This document shows positions 9,326 to 18,661 of a DNA stretch of 64,000 bases, piece by piece. The stretch covers positions 201,351,120 through 201,415,119 of the forward strand of contig OZ005661.1 in NCBI GenBank assembly GCA_963930645.1, given 5' to 3'. A model generated the notes under the pieces. The model had not been told where the DNA came from. It searched no databases and saw only the letters and a list, made by a program, of their open reading frames with translations. Each line of letters starts with the position of its first letter. Positions within the stretch are counted from its first letter, which is position 1. The position numbers and the translations under genes were made by a program. Source of the DNA: Salticus scenicus. Its lineage: Eukaryota; Arthropoda; Arachnida; Araneae; Salticidae.

Positions 9326-10315
9326 TTATACAACAGGAGAAGAAGAAGAGGGGAGGGCTTTCATTACTTCTCTCATAAAGAGTGTGTGTTCTCTTTTCAA
9401 TTGTAAATATTGTGTATGCAATCTATTTAATTTAAAATTAAAATCTATGGAGTAATTTAAATTTTTTAAGTCTTTGATATGTTTAGCTGATTGGTTGAAT
9501 TTTTTAAATGATTTTCGTAATTTTTTTTTAAGTTTTAAAGATAATTTTTTAACTAATGGAAATTTCAGGGCACTTACGGATTTTCTTCCTCTTCTTCTCC
9601 TGGAGGGGCCGGGGACTGGTGAGGCGGCCACAGAGGAAGGACTAGGTGAAATGGCTGCGGGAACCGAGGAGCTGGTGACGGTAGCGGCTGATGAGGTGAT
9701 GGTAGAGGCGGTGGCAGAGACTGATGAGGAGGGACCAGAGGCGGTGGCGGTGACAGAGGCGGTGGATGATGAGGGACCAGAGGTGGTGGCGGTGGCAGAG
9801 ACTGATGAGGAGGTGGCGGTTGCAGAGACTGATGAGGCGGTGGCAGAGGCGGTGGATGAGAGGGCGGCCGCGGCTCGTAAACAGTTCCAAAATTCGGGCT
9901 CAAAGCGCGTAGCCCGAAGTTCCCGTAGAGAAATAAACTGGGGGCCAGCAGAGGAAGAGGCGGTGGAAACAGCAGAGGAAGCGGCAGAGGGAGCGGCAGA
10001 GGAAACAGCAGAGGAAGCGGCAGAGGGAGCGGCAGAGGACCCTTCGCTGGAGCGCAGCAGTTCCTCCACGCTCGGCAAATCCGGACTGCTGGAGCGGGAG
10101 GTGTCCGACGACAACTGTATCTGTTCAGGAATGTTCAACTGCCCCTCCAGTCCTGCATAGTAGAATTCGAACCGGCAGAGGGGGCACTGGGCTTCCGAAT
10201 AGCTCCGCGCATGATGGAGTAGGCGCCGGACACACGTCGTATCGAACATGTGTCCGCAGCGAAGGGTAAACCCATTCCAAGAAGAGAGAGACTCGAAGCA
10301 GATGGGGCACTCCAT
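9326..10315 (-). CDS. RING-finger protein with long Ser/Ala/Thr-rich middle
   Basis: The 329-residue protein begins with a RING: CPIC (3-6), CGH (20-22), a second Cys at 28 and CPLC near 44. The usual metal-binding His in CGHxFHxxC is Asp (CGHMFD), which can still ligate zinc in some RINGs. Residues ~90-230 are low-complexity Ser/Ala/Thr/Val, followed by PGPSRRRRGRKS, a likely nuclear signal, and a basic C-terminus. The RING spacing (WNGFTL before CGH) resembles the viral RING at 17,212, so it belongs to the viral set. The likely role is an E3 ubiquitin ligase; the RING plus low-complexity layout recalls herpesvirus immediate-early ligases, by analogy only. The antisense acidic ORF is rejected. 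Confidence 0.8.
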   Translation of the reverse strand: MECPICFESLSSWNGFTLRCGHMFDTTCVRRLLHHARSYSEAQCPLCRFEFYYAGLEGQLNIPEQIQLSSDTSRSSSPDLPSVEELLRSSEGSSAAPSAASSAVSSAAPSAASSAVSTASSSAGPQFISLRELRATRFEPEFWNCLRAAAALSSTASATASSVSATATSSSVSATATTSGPSSSTASVTATASGPSSSVSATASTITSSAATVTSSSVPAAISPSPSSVAASPVPGPSRRRRGRKSVSALKFPLVKKLSLKLKKKLRKSFKKFNQSAKHIKDLKNLNYSIDFNFKLNRLHTQYLQLKREHTLFMREVMKALPSSSSPVV

Positions 10316-10560
10316 CTCGACTGACTCGGTAAACGGAAAGCCGCTCTAGACGTTCGCGAGGCCCCGCCTCCGCGTGTCGGGAGGAACCAATGGGATGGGA
10401 CAATTCAGATATGAATAAAAAATGATTGACTGGGGATTTTATTTGAGATCAACTTTTTATTCAGTTATTAATAAAAATTATATATTTATCATTATTATTA
10501 TTATTATTATATCTTCACTGGGGATTTTATTTGAGATCAACTTTTTATTCAACCATGAAG
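10316..10560. other. AT-rich upstream region of the RING gene
   Basis: Holds a duplicated 'GGGGATTTTATTTGAGATCA' (near 10,433 and 10,520) and an ATT repeat between the copies. No gene is seen. Confidence 0.5.
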
Positions 10561-11180
10561 TAGCTGTTGGATTGGGGTGGTCTCTTTAACAATGATGCCC
10601 GAGGCAATATTGATTCTCATTGTGCCTTTCAGAAAGGGACCAGGTGCACGATGGGGGCTTTCAAGTATAATGGATGAAGCATTGTGCTTTCAAAAAGGGT
10701 TTTAACACAATGGCGGTGCAGCAGCTGTCAAGTAGAATAGAACGGCCACAACACAATGATCCTTTCAAAAAGGGAGGCCTGTCTCAGGGGGCGATGAGAC
10801 AGCGGCCTCAAAAGGGACCAGGTGGATGGAATCCCGTGAGGGATGACTAATGGGTAAGCAGTTGCCTTCCCAATCGCCTGACAATGAAGCATTGTTCAAA
10901 AGGGATGAGGGAGGAACAATGGTCTTTTATTCGCAACCAGCATAACGGTTCTTTCCCACCAGATCCTAATCACCCCGTGATGGGGGAGATGTATGACTCA
11001 TTGGCAAGCATCTGCTCTCTTCCTCCCAGACAATGAAGCATTGTTCAATCCCTTTCAAAGAGGGAACCAGGTGCATGTTTAATAATGGCGGCGTCAGCCT
11101 ATCTCAGGGGAGGATCGTTGATGACTCACGCAAGCGGCAGCTGCCCGCTTTCAAGTCCCAACCTCTCTTTAGCAATGATG
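10560..11180. promoter_or_regulatory. hr-like repeat region with ACAATGAAGCATTGT palindromes and AP-1 sites
   Basis: ACAATGAAGCATTGT occurs at 10,881-10,895 and 11,030-11,044, each followed by CTTTCAAA-AGGG-type palindromes. TGACTCA occurs at 10,994-11,000 and 11,122-11,128, with more degenerate copies around. Related sequence lies at 2.29-2.45 kb and 13.3-13.56 kb. Palindromes combined with AP-1 motifs suggest an enhancer or origin cluster. There is no coding potential. Confidence 0.5.
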
Positions 11181-11334
11181 TAATATTTCCAAGGCATATT
11201 GATTATTAATAAACTTTAAAAAATTCTATATAATCAAGAGTGGATTCCATCCATTTAAATTAAGACAATAAAACAACTAATATATAAATGTTACTGGTAT
11301 TTAAAAACAGATCTTAGAAAAGACTGGTGTTACA

Positions 11335-13190
11335 CATTTTTTCATTCTTCAAGTTCTATTCAGAATTTTATTGGTACCAAAATTTGGCGCCACAACTTCC
11401 AGTTTTTATGGTTTTTCGCTTATATCTCGGGTCCTAATAGGCCGATCTTCATAATCTGGATACCGTTGGATAGATCTCGAGTCGCCCCACCCTGCAAGTT
11501 ACCTCACTTTTTTGACCGCCAGAGGGCGCCTTTCCTATTCCAATTTTTCACTATCTTTCTAAATTACCCTAGGATTTTCGCGTTTGTTCTTACCTTTTCT
11601 GTATTTTCACTCAACTAGAGTAACGCCATAGCATTTTTTCATTTTTGGCAGTTTTGGCGCCCACTGGAGCCAATTTTAATAGTGAACATGACACATTTTA
11701 ACTTACTGGTGGGTCTAATCCCAATTTTTACTTGCTTTTTACGCCTAGGACTTCTTTTTCACGCATTCTTCAAGTTCTATTCAGAATTTTATTTGTACCA
11801 AAATTTGGCGCCGTTTTATTGACAACTTTGAGTTTTTATGGTTTTTCGTTTATATCTCGGGTCCTAATAGGCCGATCTTCATAATCTTGATACCGTTGGA
11901 TAGATCTCGAGTCGCCCCACCCTGTAGGCTCCCTCACTTTTTTGACCGCCAGAGGGCGCCTTTCCTATTCCAATTTTTCCCTATCTTTCTAAATTATCCT
12001 ACCACTTTCGCGTTTGTTCTTACCTTTTCTGTATTTTCACTCAACTAGAGTAATGCCATAGCATTTTTTCATTTTTGGCTCTTTTGGCGCCCACTGGAGC
12101 CAATTTTAATAGTGAACATGACACATTTTAACTTACTGGTGGGTCTAATCCCAATTTTTACTTGCTTTTTACGCCTAGGACTTCTTTTTCACGCATTCTT
12201 CAAGTTCTATTCAGAATTTTATTTGTACCAAAATTTGGCGCCGTTTTATTGACAACTTTGAGTTTTTATGGTTTTTCGCTTATATCTCGGGCCCTAATAG
12301 GCCGATCTTCATAATCTTGATACCGTTGGAGAGATCTCGAGTCGCCCCACCCTGCAAGTTACCTCACTTTTTTCACCGCCAGAGGGCGCTTTTCCTATTC
12401 CAATTTTTCACTATCTTTCAAAATGACCCTAGGATTTTCGCGTTTGTTCTTACCTTTACTGTATTTTCACTCAACTAGAGTAACGCCATAGCATTTTTTC
12501 ATTTTTGGCAGTTTTGGCGACCAGTGGAGCCAATTTTAATAGTGAACATGACCCATTTTAACTTACTGGTGGGTCTAATCCCAATTTTTACTTGCTTTTT
12601 ACGTCTAGGACTTCTTTTTCACGCATTCTTCAAGTTCTATTCAGAATTTTATTGGTACCAAAATTTGGCGCCGTTTTATTGACAACTTCCAGTTTTTATG
12701 GTTTTTCGCTTATATCTCGGGCCCTAATGGGCCGATCTTCATAATCTTGATACCGTTGGAGAGATCTCGAGTCGCCCCATCCTGCAGGTTACCTCACTTT
12801 TTTCACCGCCAGAGGGCGCTTTTCCTATTCCAATTTCTCCCTATCTTTCAAAATGACCCTAGGAATTTCGCGTTTGTTGTTACTTTTTCTGTATTTTCAC
12901 TTAACTAGAGTAACGACATAGCATTTTTTCATTTTTGGCAGTTTTGGCGCCCACTGGAACCAATTTTAATAGTGACATTTTAACTTACTGGTGGGTCTAA
13001 TCGAAATTTTTACTTGCTTTGTACGTCTAGGACTTCTTTTTCACGCATTCTTCAAGTTCTATTCAGAATTTTATTGGTACCAAAATTTGGCGCCACAACT
13101 TCCAGTTTTTATGGTTTTTCGCTCATATCTCGGAACCTAATGGGCCGATCTTCATAATCTGGATACCGTTGGAGAGATCTCGAGTCGCCC
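11335..13190 (+). repeat. tandem array of ~430-bp repeats
   Basis: About 4.3 copies; the marker CTTCTTTTTC falls at 11,751, 12,181, 12,611 and about 13,034, giving ~430-bp spacing. Each unit has 'CAAGTTCTATTCAGAATTTT', AAATTTGGCGCC, TCGAGTCGCCCCA and 'TTTTGGCGCCCACTGGAGCC'. Copies in the opposite orientation sit at 720-1450, so the family brackets the 1.45-11.3 kb interval as inverted repeats. Confidence 0.9.
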
Positions 13191-13319
13191 CACTCCGAAT
13201 AAAGTTTTTTGAAATTGGAAAATAAAAATTTTTTGATCAGCTCTCCGAATAAAGTTTTTTGAAATTGGAAAATAAAAATTTTTTGAACAACTTCGGTTGG
13301 TTTCAATAGTTTGAGTTTT

Positions 13320-13560
13320 CACAATGAAGCAGCATTGGGGTCACGCAAGCAACAGCTGTCGCTCTCATTCAACCCTGAAGCAGATGGTTTGGATGAATGG
13401 GGCCTTTCCATCCCCGTGATGAGCCAGACAATGAAGCATTGTTCAACCCCTTTCAAAAAGGAGAACAATAGTATGACTCATTGGGGTCACGCAGCTGTCG
13501 CTTTCCAGTCCAATCTCATTCAACCATGAAGCAGCTGTTGGATGAATCATGGGGGTGATG
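13320..13560. promoter_or_regulatory. third hr-like element
   Basis: ACAATGAAGCATTGT at 13,428-13,442, followed by CCTTTCAAAAAGG and TGACTCA at 13,474-13,480; same family as 2.35 and 10.9 kb. Two partial 'TTTGAAATTGGAAAATAAAA' units of the palindromic-repeat family lie just before it (13,195-13,290). Confidence 0.5.
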
Positions 13561-14072
13561 CAATATTCCATAATATCGATTATTTATAAACTTTAAAAAA
13601 TTCTACGAGGGTCCCGGCGCTAAATTCTTTTTACCGGCGACTGTATGATTTGTAGTACAACCAGTGCAAAAAATGCCAGTACCCTGAAATTTGCAGTACC
13701 ACGCGGGTTGTATCAAAAGGGTATTTGAGTGATAGATTCAATCCCGATTTGGGGGGATCAGAAAAAAAAATCTGTCGCTGACCGGGTCCCTCCCACGGTG
13801 TCTGGCCCCGCTCGCACGGCAACCCGCTGACCTCGGTCACTCCCGGTCTGCTGGGTGACCGTGAGGCGGCGAAGCCCTGTTACTAAATAACATTTTTGTA
13901 TCCACATAAAAAATTTTTTATTCGATCCGTCATCAGCAGGACATAATAATTCTTCATCTGCCCAGGTGATATGTAAAATCTAGGAGAGTTCCACAGTTGT
14001 TACAATTTGATGAATTTTAAAAGTCCTTTTATTTGTGAACCATCGTCGTAGGGGTAAATGATTATTCATTCA

Positions 14073-14075
<3 letters not shown>
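13561..14075. other. non-coding, locally GC-rich stretch
   Basis: A GC-rich patch near 13,770-13,880 is surrounded by AT-rich DNA. A 69-codon minus-strand ORF here has no recognisable feature and was not called. Nothing else is seen. Confidence 0.4.

Positions 14076-14151
<76 letters not shown>
14076..14151. repeat. A41T35 palindrome
   Basis: Marks the left edge of the gene-dense half. Its T-run ends in the TAA of the minus-strand gene starting at 14,527. Confidence 0.95.
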
Positions 14152-14154
<3 letters not shown>

Positions 14155-14527
14155 GTCTTTGTGCTGGTATTGCGTCCATTTCTGGAAGCGGTTCTGAATC
14201 GGGTCGCAAAACAGGGGGTTCTTCTTCTTTTGGTTCTTCTTCTTGAGTCATATTTTCTTTCTCCCCCCTCCTAGAATTCGTTAAATACATTCGATTGCAA
14301 AAATCTAGATAAAAACCGGTGGGGCTACATTTCATCTCCAACTGTGTTCCGGGAGGTAGTGTACGGGTTGTTAAGAAACAGTCAATAACACCTGACAGTT
14401 CGGCGTATCGTCTGTATCGATTCGATTCCCCTTCCAATTGTTCGAGAGACATGTCTCTCATTTTTTGATAGAAGGTTTCATTATCATCCAATATACTTAA
14501 TTCCGTAACAACCTGTTTATTAACCAT
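14150..14527 (-). CDS. FYxK-family protein, short member
   Basis: 125 residues from the first ATG (MVNKQVV); upstream codons in frame have no ATG. The N-terminal half (ELSILDDNETFYQKM...YRRYAEL) aligns with the genes at 20,386 (QLSLSDDDLTFYKKL) and 52,264 (NFYRRC), and a CSP...YLDFC segment matches their WH(L/M)xxC region, so this is a three-member viral family. The C-terminus is acidic. No known domain is recognised and no function is offered. Confidence 0.7.
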
Positions 14528-14575
14528 GACTACTTGTTTTATGAAAAGAAAAAAAAACACACTATTGTTTTTATA

Positions 14576-15160
14576 TCATTTTATTTCACACTCAAAAAGT
14601 ACATTTATCTTCTCGTCCTCTTCTGCTGAGCTCCCCACCAAATTATCCATGCTTCCCGAGTCACTACTGCTCTCGGATTCACTACTGCTCTCGGATTCAC
14701 TACTGCTCTCGGATTCACTACTGCTCTCCGCAAAATCGTCCATAGTTAACTTCAGCTCCTTTACCAGAAATTCAAATAGGCTGTCCCCAACGATTTCAAA
14801 AAGATTCTTCTCCACGAGTTTCATGCATTCGTATAGAAACTTTCCGGCATAGATCAGATAATGGACAGAGTCGTTTTTAGGGTCAATCTCTTTCAATCCA
14901 GAGAGGAGTTGTGATTCGACATCTTTCGTGTCCTGAATAGAATCGAGTTCCGGATAAGTTGGAAACTGTTGTACCATCCGATCTAGGATGTTCTTTTTGA
15001 GGACGTGCTCTTGGGTGCTCAGTTTCGAACTCCTCTTACGGTGATCCTTTAAGAAGAAACAACGCCTCTTCCCCTTACTGGCTAAGGCGAGAGAATCTTG
15101 CAAGAGAGAATGAACGACAAAGTTAAAGTTGTCAGTAGCCATCTTACTCTGCCCGTTCAT
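14576..15160 (-). CDS. divergent Bcl-2-like protein with Ser/Glu repeats
   Basis: 194 residues from 15,160, or 188 from the ATG at 15,142; a TATATATATATA lies just upstream (15,178-15,189). The segment near 125 (HYLIYAGKFLYECMKL) aligns with LIFTGKWMAHCMKT in the 15,930 gene and with the BH1 helix of the clear Bcl-2 homologue at 25,875. An acidic (SSSESE)n tract near the C-terminus replaces a membrane anchor. By itself the Bcl-2 assignment would be weak; it rests on the three-way alignment. The likely role would be binding or buffering host apoptotic proteins. Confidence 0.45.
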   Translation of the reverse strand: MNGQSKMATDNFNFVVHSLLQDSLALASKGKRRCFFLKDHRKRSSKLSTQEHVLKKNILDRMVQQFPTYPELDSIQDTKDVESQLLSGLKEIDPKNDSVHYLIYAGKFLYECMKLVEKNLFEIVGDSLFEFLVKELKLTMDDFAESSSESESSSESESSSESESSSDSGSMDNLVGSSAEEDEKINVLFECEIK

Positions 15161-15186
15161 ACAAAATTAACTCCTCTATATATATA

Positions 15187-15189
<3 letters not shown>

Positions 15190-15261
<72 letters not shown>

Positions 15262-15280
15262 CCACACCCACTCGAAAAAA

Positions 15281-15312
<32 letters not shown>

Positions 15313-15313
15313 A

Positions 15314-15353
<40 letters not shown>

Positions 15354-15366
15354 CCACACCCACTCG

Positions 15367-15433
<67 letters not shown>
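15190..15433. repeat. three tandem A(n)T(n) palindromes with CCACACCCAC spacers
   Basis: A30T39, spacer AAGCCACACCCACTCG, an A-run with one G then T33, the same spacer, then A37T30. The spacer recurs at other paired palindromes. Confidence 0.95.
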
Positions 15434-15434
<1 letters not shown>

Positions 15435-15451
15435 AGTGGTTTCAAGTAAAG

Positions 15452-15658
15452 ATGAACACGGAACGCTATAATCCCCATTTAGATAATCATACTCGAACCA
15501 ACAAGCTACCTCCACTGACTTATGAAAATAAGGAAAATTATGCATCTAGTGACTTCCCTAGGGATGGTCACATTTTAAATAGCCCTCACGCCTCTTGGGG
15601 ATCCAGGAATAACCGACTTTTCTTTGCAGAATTAAATAATAAGTCAAAAAAGAAATAG
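15452..15658 (+). CDS. small hydrophilic protein
   Basis: 68 residues; the ATG is preceded by TTCAAGTAAAG, the recurring start-proximal motif. The protein is Asn/Arg/Lys-rich with no membrane segment and ends NNKSKKK. No homology is recognised. The motif and position directly after a palindrome support it as a gene, but its shortness leaves doubt. Confidence 0.45.
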   Translation: MNTERYNPHLDNHTRTNKLPPLTYENKENYASSDFPRDGHILNSPHASWGSRNNRLFFAELNNKSKKK

Positions 15659-15929
15659 GGTGGGACGTTTGGAAAGCCGCACCGACCCCTCTACCGCAAA
15701 ACGTGCCCCGCAAAACGTGCCGTGACACTCCAGAACTGGGTCCCGAACCTCGGGGGACCGATGCCACTGTTTCATTTGGCTCTCAACCTGGGAATGGCTT
15801 CTTCGACCGTGGAGGGGGGGGGGGATTTTCAAAATACACTTTCAACTTTTTAAAGATGGTAAAAAAAATGAAACAAATAATAATATTTAAAACATTTTAT
15901 TGTTACAATTATGATTACAAATAATTTTT
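15659..15929. other. intergenic, no gene seen
   Basis: Contains a direct repeat of GCAAAACGTGCC near 15,695-15,722. Several overlapping short ORFs lack features. Confidence 0.4.
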
Positions 15930-16616
15930 TTACAAATTTTTTACAATATATATTAACCAACCAAGAAATAATATAATTGCTACATGAATGATAGAAAAAC
16001 GATAGAAAAACTCATCATTGGATGTGGGTGGAGAATTATAAATTATGGTTGAAAACTCATTGTCAATTTTTCCATATTTCCCAAACGCATTTGTAATTAA
16101 ATTCATATGATTAATCCATTTGAATATATTCCCTTCTTTAAAAAACTTCATTAATATATCCACCATGCAAATGTATATTTCTTTATCCTTTTCAGGATAG
16201 GTTTTCATGCAATGAGCCATCCATTTTCCTGTAAAAATGAGAGACTCTAAGACGATTTTGTGATAGGGTAACGACATGTCCCCAATTATCACTTTAGATC
16301 TTCGTTCTTTCGATCGTTCAGAAATGTTATTCAGTTGCTCCTGCAAAATTTCATAAATATCTCCATCCTCTACCTTCATTACAGTTGGATATTGTTTCAA
16401 AAATTGTTTTATCATCCCATGGATCGAATTGTACATAACTAATTCTCTTTCATTAAAATTTACAGTAAGATGGTCAATAAATTCAGGATGAAGATAATGA
16501 ACAATAAAATTTAGAATTTTTTGGAATACCAATTCTACGTTTGCATCGAGATTAGAATAACTGGACAAATAGTCACCATGATAACAGCAGGGGAAATTGA
16601 CAATTCCACCTTCCAT
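15930..16616 (-). CDS. Bcl-2-like tail-anchored protein (divergent)
   Basis: 228 residues, mostly helical in character. Near 125-165, LIFTGKWMAHCMKT...ICMVDILMKFFK...WINHM lines up with BH1 through BH2 of the 25,875 gene (FCFIGEYTTAGI...WIEDHHGW). The last ~20 residues, a hydrophobic run followed by a short basic tail (VKNL), are a typical C-terminal membrane anchor, as in mitochondrial Bcl-2 proteins. The predicted role is inhibition of host apoptosis at mitochondria or ER. Sequence identity to known proteins is low, so this is inferred from the family alignment plus the anchor. Confidence 0.5.
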   Translation of the reverse strand: MEGGIVNFPCCYHGDYLSSYSNLDANVELVFQKILNFIVHYLHPEFIDHLTVNFNERELVMYNSIHGMIKQFLKQYPTVMKVEDGDIYEILQEQLNNISERSKERRSKVIIGDMSLPYHKIVLESLIFTGKWMAHCMKTYPEKDKEIYICMVDILMKFFKEGNIFKWINHMNLITNAFGKYGKIDNEFSTIIYNSPPTSNDEFFYRFSIIHVAIILFLGWLIYIVKNL

Positions 16617-16654
16617 GTTTTTTTGAATCTAAACTCAATGAAACTCAATTTATA

Positions 16655-16656
<2 letters not shown>

Positions 16657-16690
<34 letters not shown>

Positions 16691-16704
16691 TTTTTTTTTT
16701 TTTT
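16657..16704. repeat. A30T18 palindrome
   Basis: Lies between the tail-anchored gene and the zinc-finger gene on the minus strand; its T-run joins the stop of the latter. Confidence 0.95.
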
Positions 16705-17083
16705 AATCAAAGGAATTATCATCTACAAACAACCACAACGAATTTGGCATCTGTGCAATGGAACACTGGATGATGGGTGAATGTATGATGCAAGAGAACA
16801 ATACTGTTCCTTCCTTTTGTAAGTAATACTTTTTTCCCTCGATCGCTATCCAATAGGGGGTGCGATAAGCGCTAGGTTTTAAATCACTTACTAACACCAT
16901 CGGTTTATTAAATTTGCAAGAGTGTAACTCATATTGTCGTCTTAGAGTAAAGGTAGAAAATGTCGTTTGACAGAGAATACAAAAAAAACGACCATGATTA
17001 CCCATGTGTTGGAATAATTCAGTCAAATTATCAACTGTTTCCAGACAATAGTCACAAGGAATGCTGCTATCCTCCTCTTCCAT
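16703..17083 (-). CDS. C2H2-type zinc-finger protein
   Basis: 126 residues from the ATG at 17,083 (MEEEDSS); the longer frame has only a GTG. CDYC...HMGNH (about 10-30) and CILC...HSC (about 34-60) form two zinc-finger-like modules, the first Cys2His2. The remaining ~65 residues have no known domain. A nucleic-acid or protein-binding regulator is plausible. It is divergent from the RING gene at 17,212 across a palindrome. Confidence 0.65.
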   Translation of the reverse strand: MEEEDSSIPCDYCLETVDNLTELFQHMGNHGRFFCILCQTTFSTFTLRRQYELHSCKFNKPMVLVSDLKPSAYRTPYWIAIEGKKYYLQKEGTVLFSCIIHSPIIQCSIAQMPNSLWLFVDDNSFD

Positions 17084-17120
17084 GATTGGGGTATCCTGTG
17101 GCAACACCCATAAATAATTG

Positions 17121-17138
17121 AAAAAAAAAAAAAAAAAA

Positions 17139-17171
<33 letters not shown>
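17121..17171. repeat. A22T29 palindrome between divergent genes
   Basis: Lies between the 5' ends of two divergent genes, so it cannot be only a terminator. Confidence 0.95.
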
Positions 17172-17175
17172 CAAC

Positions 17176-17183
17176 TATATATA
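17176..17183 (+). promoter_or_regulatory. TATA box
   Basis: TATATATA 29 bases before the ATG at 17,212, immediately after the T-run. The same T-run then CAACTATATATA layout is seen before the IRF-like gene at 47,526. Confidence 0.6.
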
Positions 17184-17211
17184 CTACCCAGTGGCAGAGA
17201 CATTCTCAGAC

Positions 17212-18375
17212 ATGGCTGTGTGTAGCCTCTGCTCCACGCCTGTGGAAGCATGGGACTCCTTCACTCTACTGAAGTGTCGACACAAGTTTCATCCCCAGTG
17301 TCTCTCGACCACGATCCAGGCGTGTCCAATGTGTCACGCGTTCGTGGAATACTCGGACCAAGAGCGTTTGCGCGAAACGTTGGATTGGAAAACTATTCGC
17401 AAGGAAACCGAAAAGACTTTTTTGGGTCGTGATCTGGAGTTGGTCAAACTTTACTCGCTCATGAACAGTTGGATGTACTTCTCTTCCCTCCGGGAACCCG
17501 ACGATAGCTGGTACGGGAAAACTGTACCGCCGTTCGAAGACGGCAACCTCCATCTGGCGGCCAAGTGTGTGCGCAAGTTTTCCGAAACCACCCACAAATG
17601 GTATCACATTAGTGTTTTATTCGAGCAGTATTTCAGTTTTCGTAACCTGATGTATCACACCAAAGGAGTCTACACGTTACCTTTCTGGTGCTGGTGTGAC
17701 GGTGCCAAAGAGAAAAAATGGCACCGACACATGATTCTAGTGACTGCTTCCAGCGACTTTAAATTTGTGGGGATGAAAATACGTTCCCTCCACACGGCCC
17801 ATGACCTCATCGAGGCGATCGGCTCCGTCAGTCGACCCAGTACTTGCACCTTCAACACCCGACTGGGTAATTTCTATATCAATCGAACTCTTCGGCTGAC
17901 TTTCCAGTGGATTCTATCCTTTGCTTACGAGGGTGGTTTTTTTCGGCAGGTCACCGATCACTATCATCATCATCTCAGTGTCCAAGAAAAATTTGTGCGG
18001 GCCCACCCACAAGACAAAGTGTGGTTAGTCCAGGGCACCCGCTTGACCGATACCCTGCCGATTGAGGAAGAGTTTGTGTTACCCATCGCCAAACCCTTCA
18101 AACTCGTCCCTCATCCGACACCCCATTTTCTCTATGCGGACACCCCACTCTATTTCGAAGAAGACAAGACTTTGCTCACCCTCGAGCCGAAGGTGTGGAA
18201 GAGGCTTCAGGTGGAATCCGGTAATGTGATGCAACAGTTTTTAAAAACGTTGTGGATACGCCCGTTTTGTTGGGATGAAACCTTCGACCTCCTCCAAACG
18301 TACCAAGAACAGAATCAGGAATACCAGAAAAAATATGAGGACCTTATCCAGGAATTGAAACGTTTGATACCGTAA
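17212..18375 (+). CDS. RING + CWCD/HRH-domain protein
   Basis: 387 residues from the ATG MAVCSLC; the longer frame starts at GTG upstream of the TATA position. A RING-H2 spans 4-41 (CSLC, CRHKFHPQC, CPMC). The body carries CWCDGA...WHRHMILVT near 160-180, then a helix ending AIGSVSR. The same body is in the 33,788 tandem copies (with RING) and in the 20,955 and 22,888 genes (with C2H2 modules). HRHMILVT has the look of the HxH strand of HUH endonucleases, but the middle residue is Arg and the downstream Tyr is Ser here, so nuclease activity is doubtful. The likely role is an E3 ligase with a shared recognition domain. Confidence 0.8.
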   Translation: MAVCSLCSTPVEAWDSFTLLKCRHKFHPQCLSTTIQACPMCHAFVEYSDQERLRETLDWKTIRKETEKTFLGRDLELVKLYSLMNSWMYFSSLREPDDSWYGKTVPPFEDGNLHLAAKCVRKFSETTHKWYHISVLFEQYFSFRNLMYHTKGVYTLPFWCWCDGAKEKKWHRHMILVTASSDFKFVGMKIRSLHTAHDLIEAIGSVSRPSTCTFNTRLGNFYINRTLRLTFQWILSFAYEGGFFRQVTDHYHHHLSVQEKFVRAHPQDKVWLVQGTRLTDTLPIEEEFVLPIAKPFKLVPHPTPHFLYADTPLYFEEDKTLLTLEPKVWKRLQVESGNVMQQFLKTLWIRPFCWDETFDLLQTYQEQNQEYQKKYEDLIQELKRLIP

Positions 18376-18444
18376 ATGACTCTAGAATAATTTTTTAGAT
18401 CAGTGTCTATATAATAATTATTGTAACTAGAATAATTTTTTATG

Positions 18445-18600
18445 TGATTGTGTTTTTAGATTTTTTTATTGTTTAGATCGTCATTATTGTAGACTATCAT
18501 ATTTTTTATTGTAAATAAAAATGATTGTGTTTTTAGATTTTTTTATTGTTTAGATCGTCATTATTGTAGACTATCATATTTTTTATTGTAAATAAAAATG
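18445..18600 (+). terminator. duplicated 77-bp 3' element with AATAAA
   Basis: Two tandem 77-bp units after the RING gene each end in GTAAATAAAA (AATAAA at 18,514-18,519 and 18,591-18,596). Conventional polyadenylation signals are therefore used by at least some genes. Confidence 0.55.
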
Positions 18601-18615
18601 ATTGTGTTATATTTT

Positions 18616-18618
<3 letters not shown>

Positions 18619-18656
<38 letters not shown>
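18619..18656. repeat. T38 tract without A arm
   Basis: A single T-run that reads as an A-run directly after the stop of the minus-strand helicase gene. Confidence 0.9.

Positions 18657-18661
<5 letters not shown>

Noticed and set aside
9474..10160. 228-codon acidic Glu/Ala ORF on the plus strand
   Set aside because: Complement of the Ser/Ala/Thr repeats of the RING gene; the RING on the minus strand decides the coding strand.
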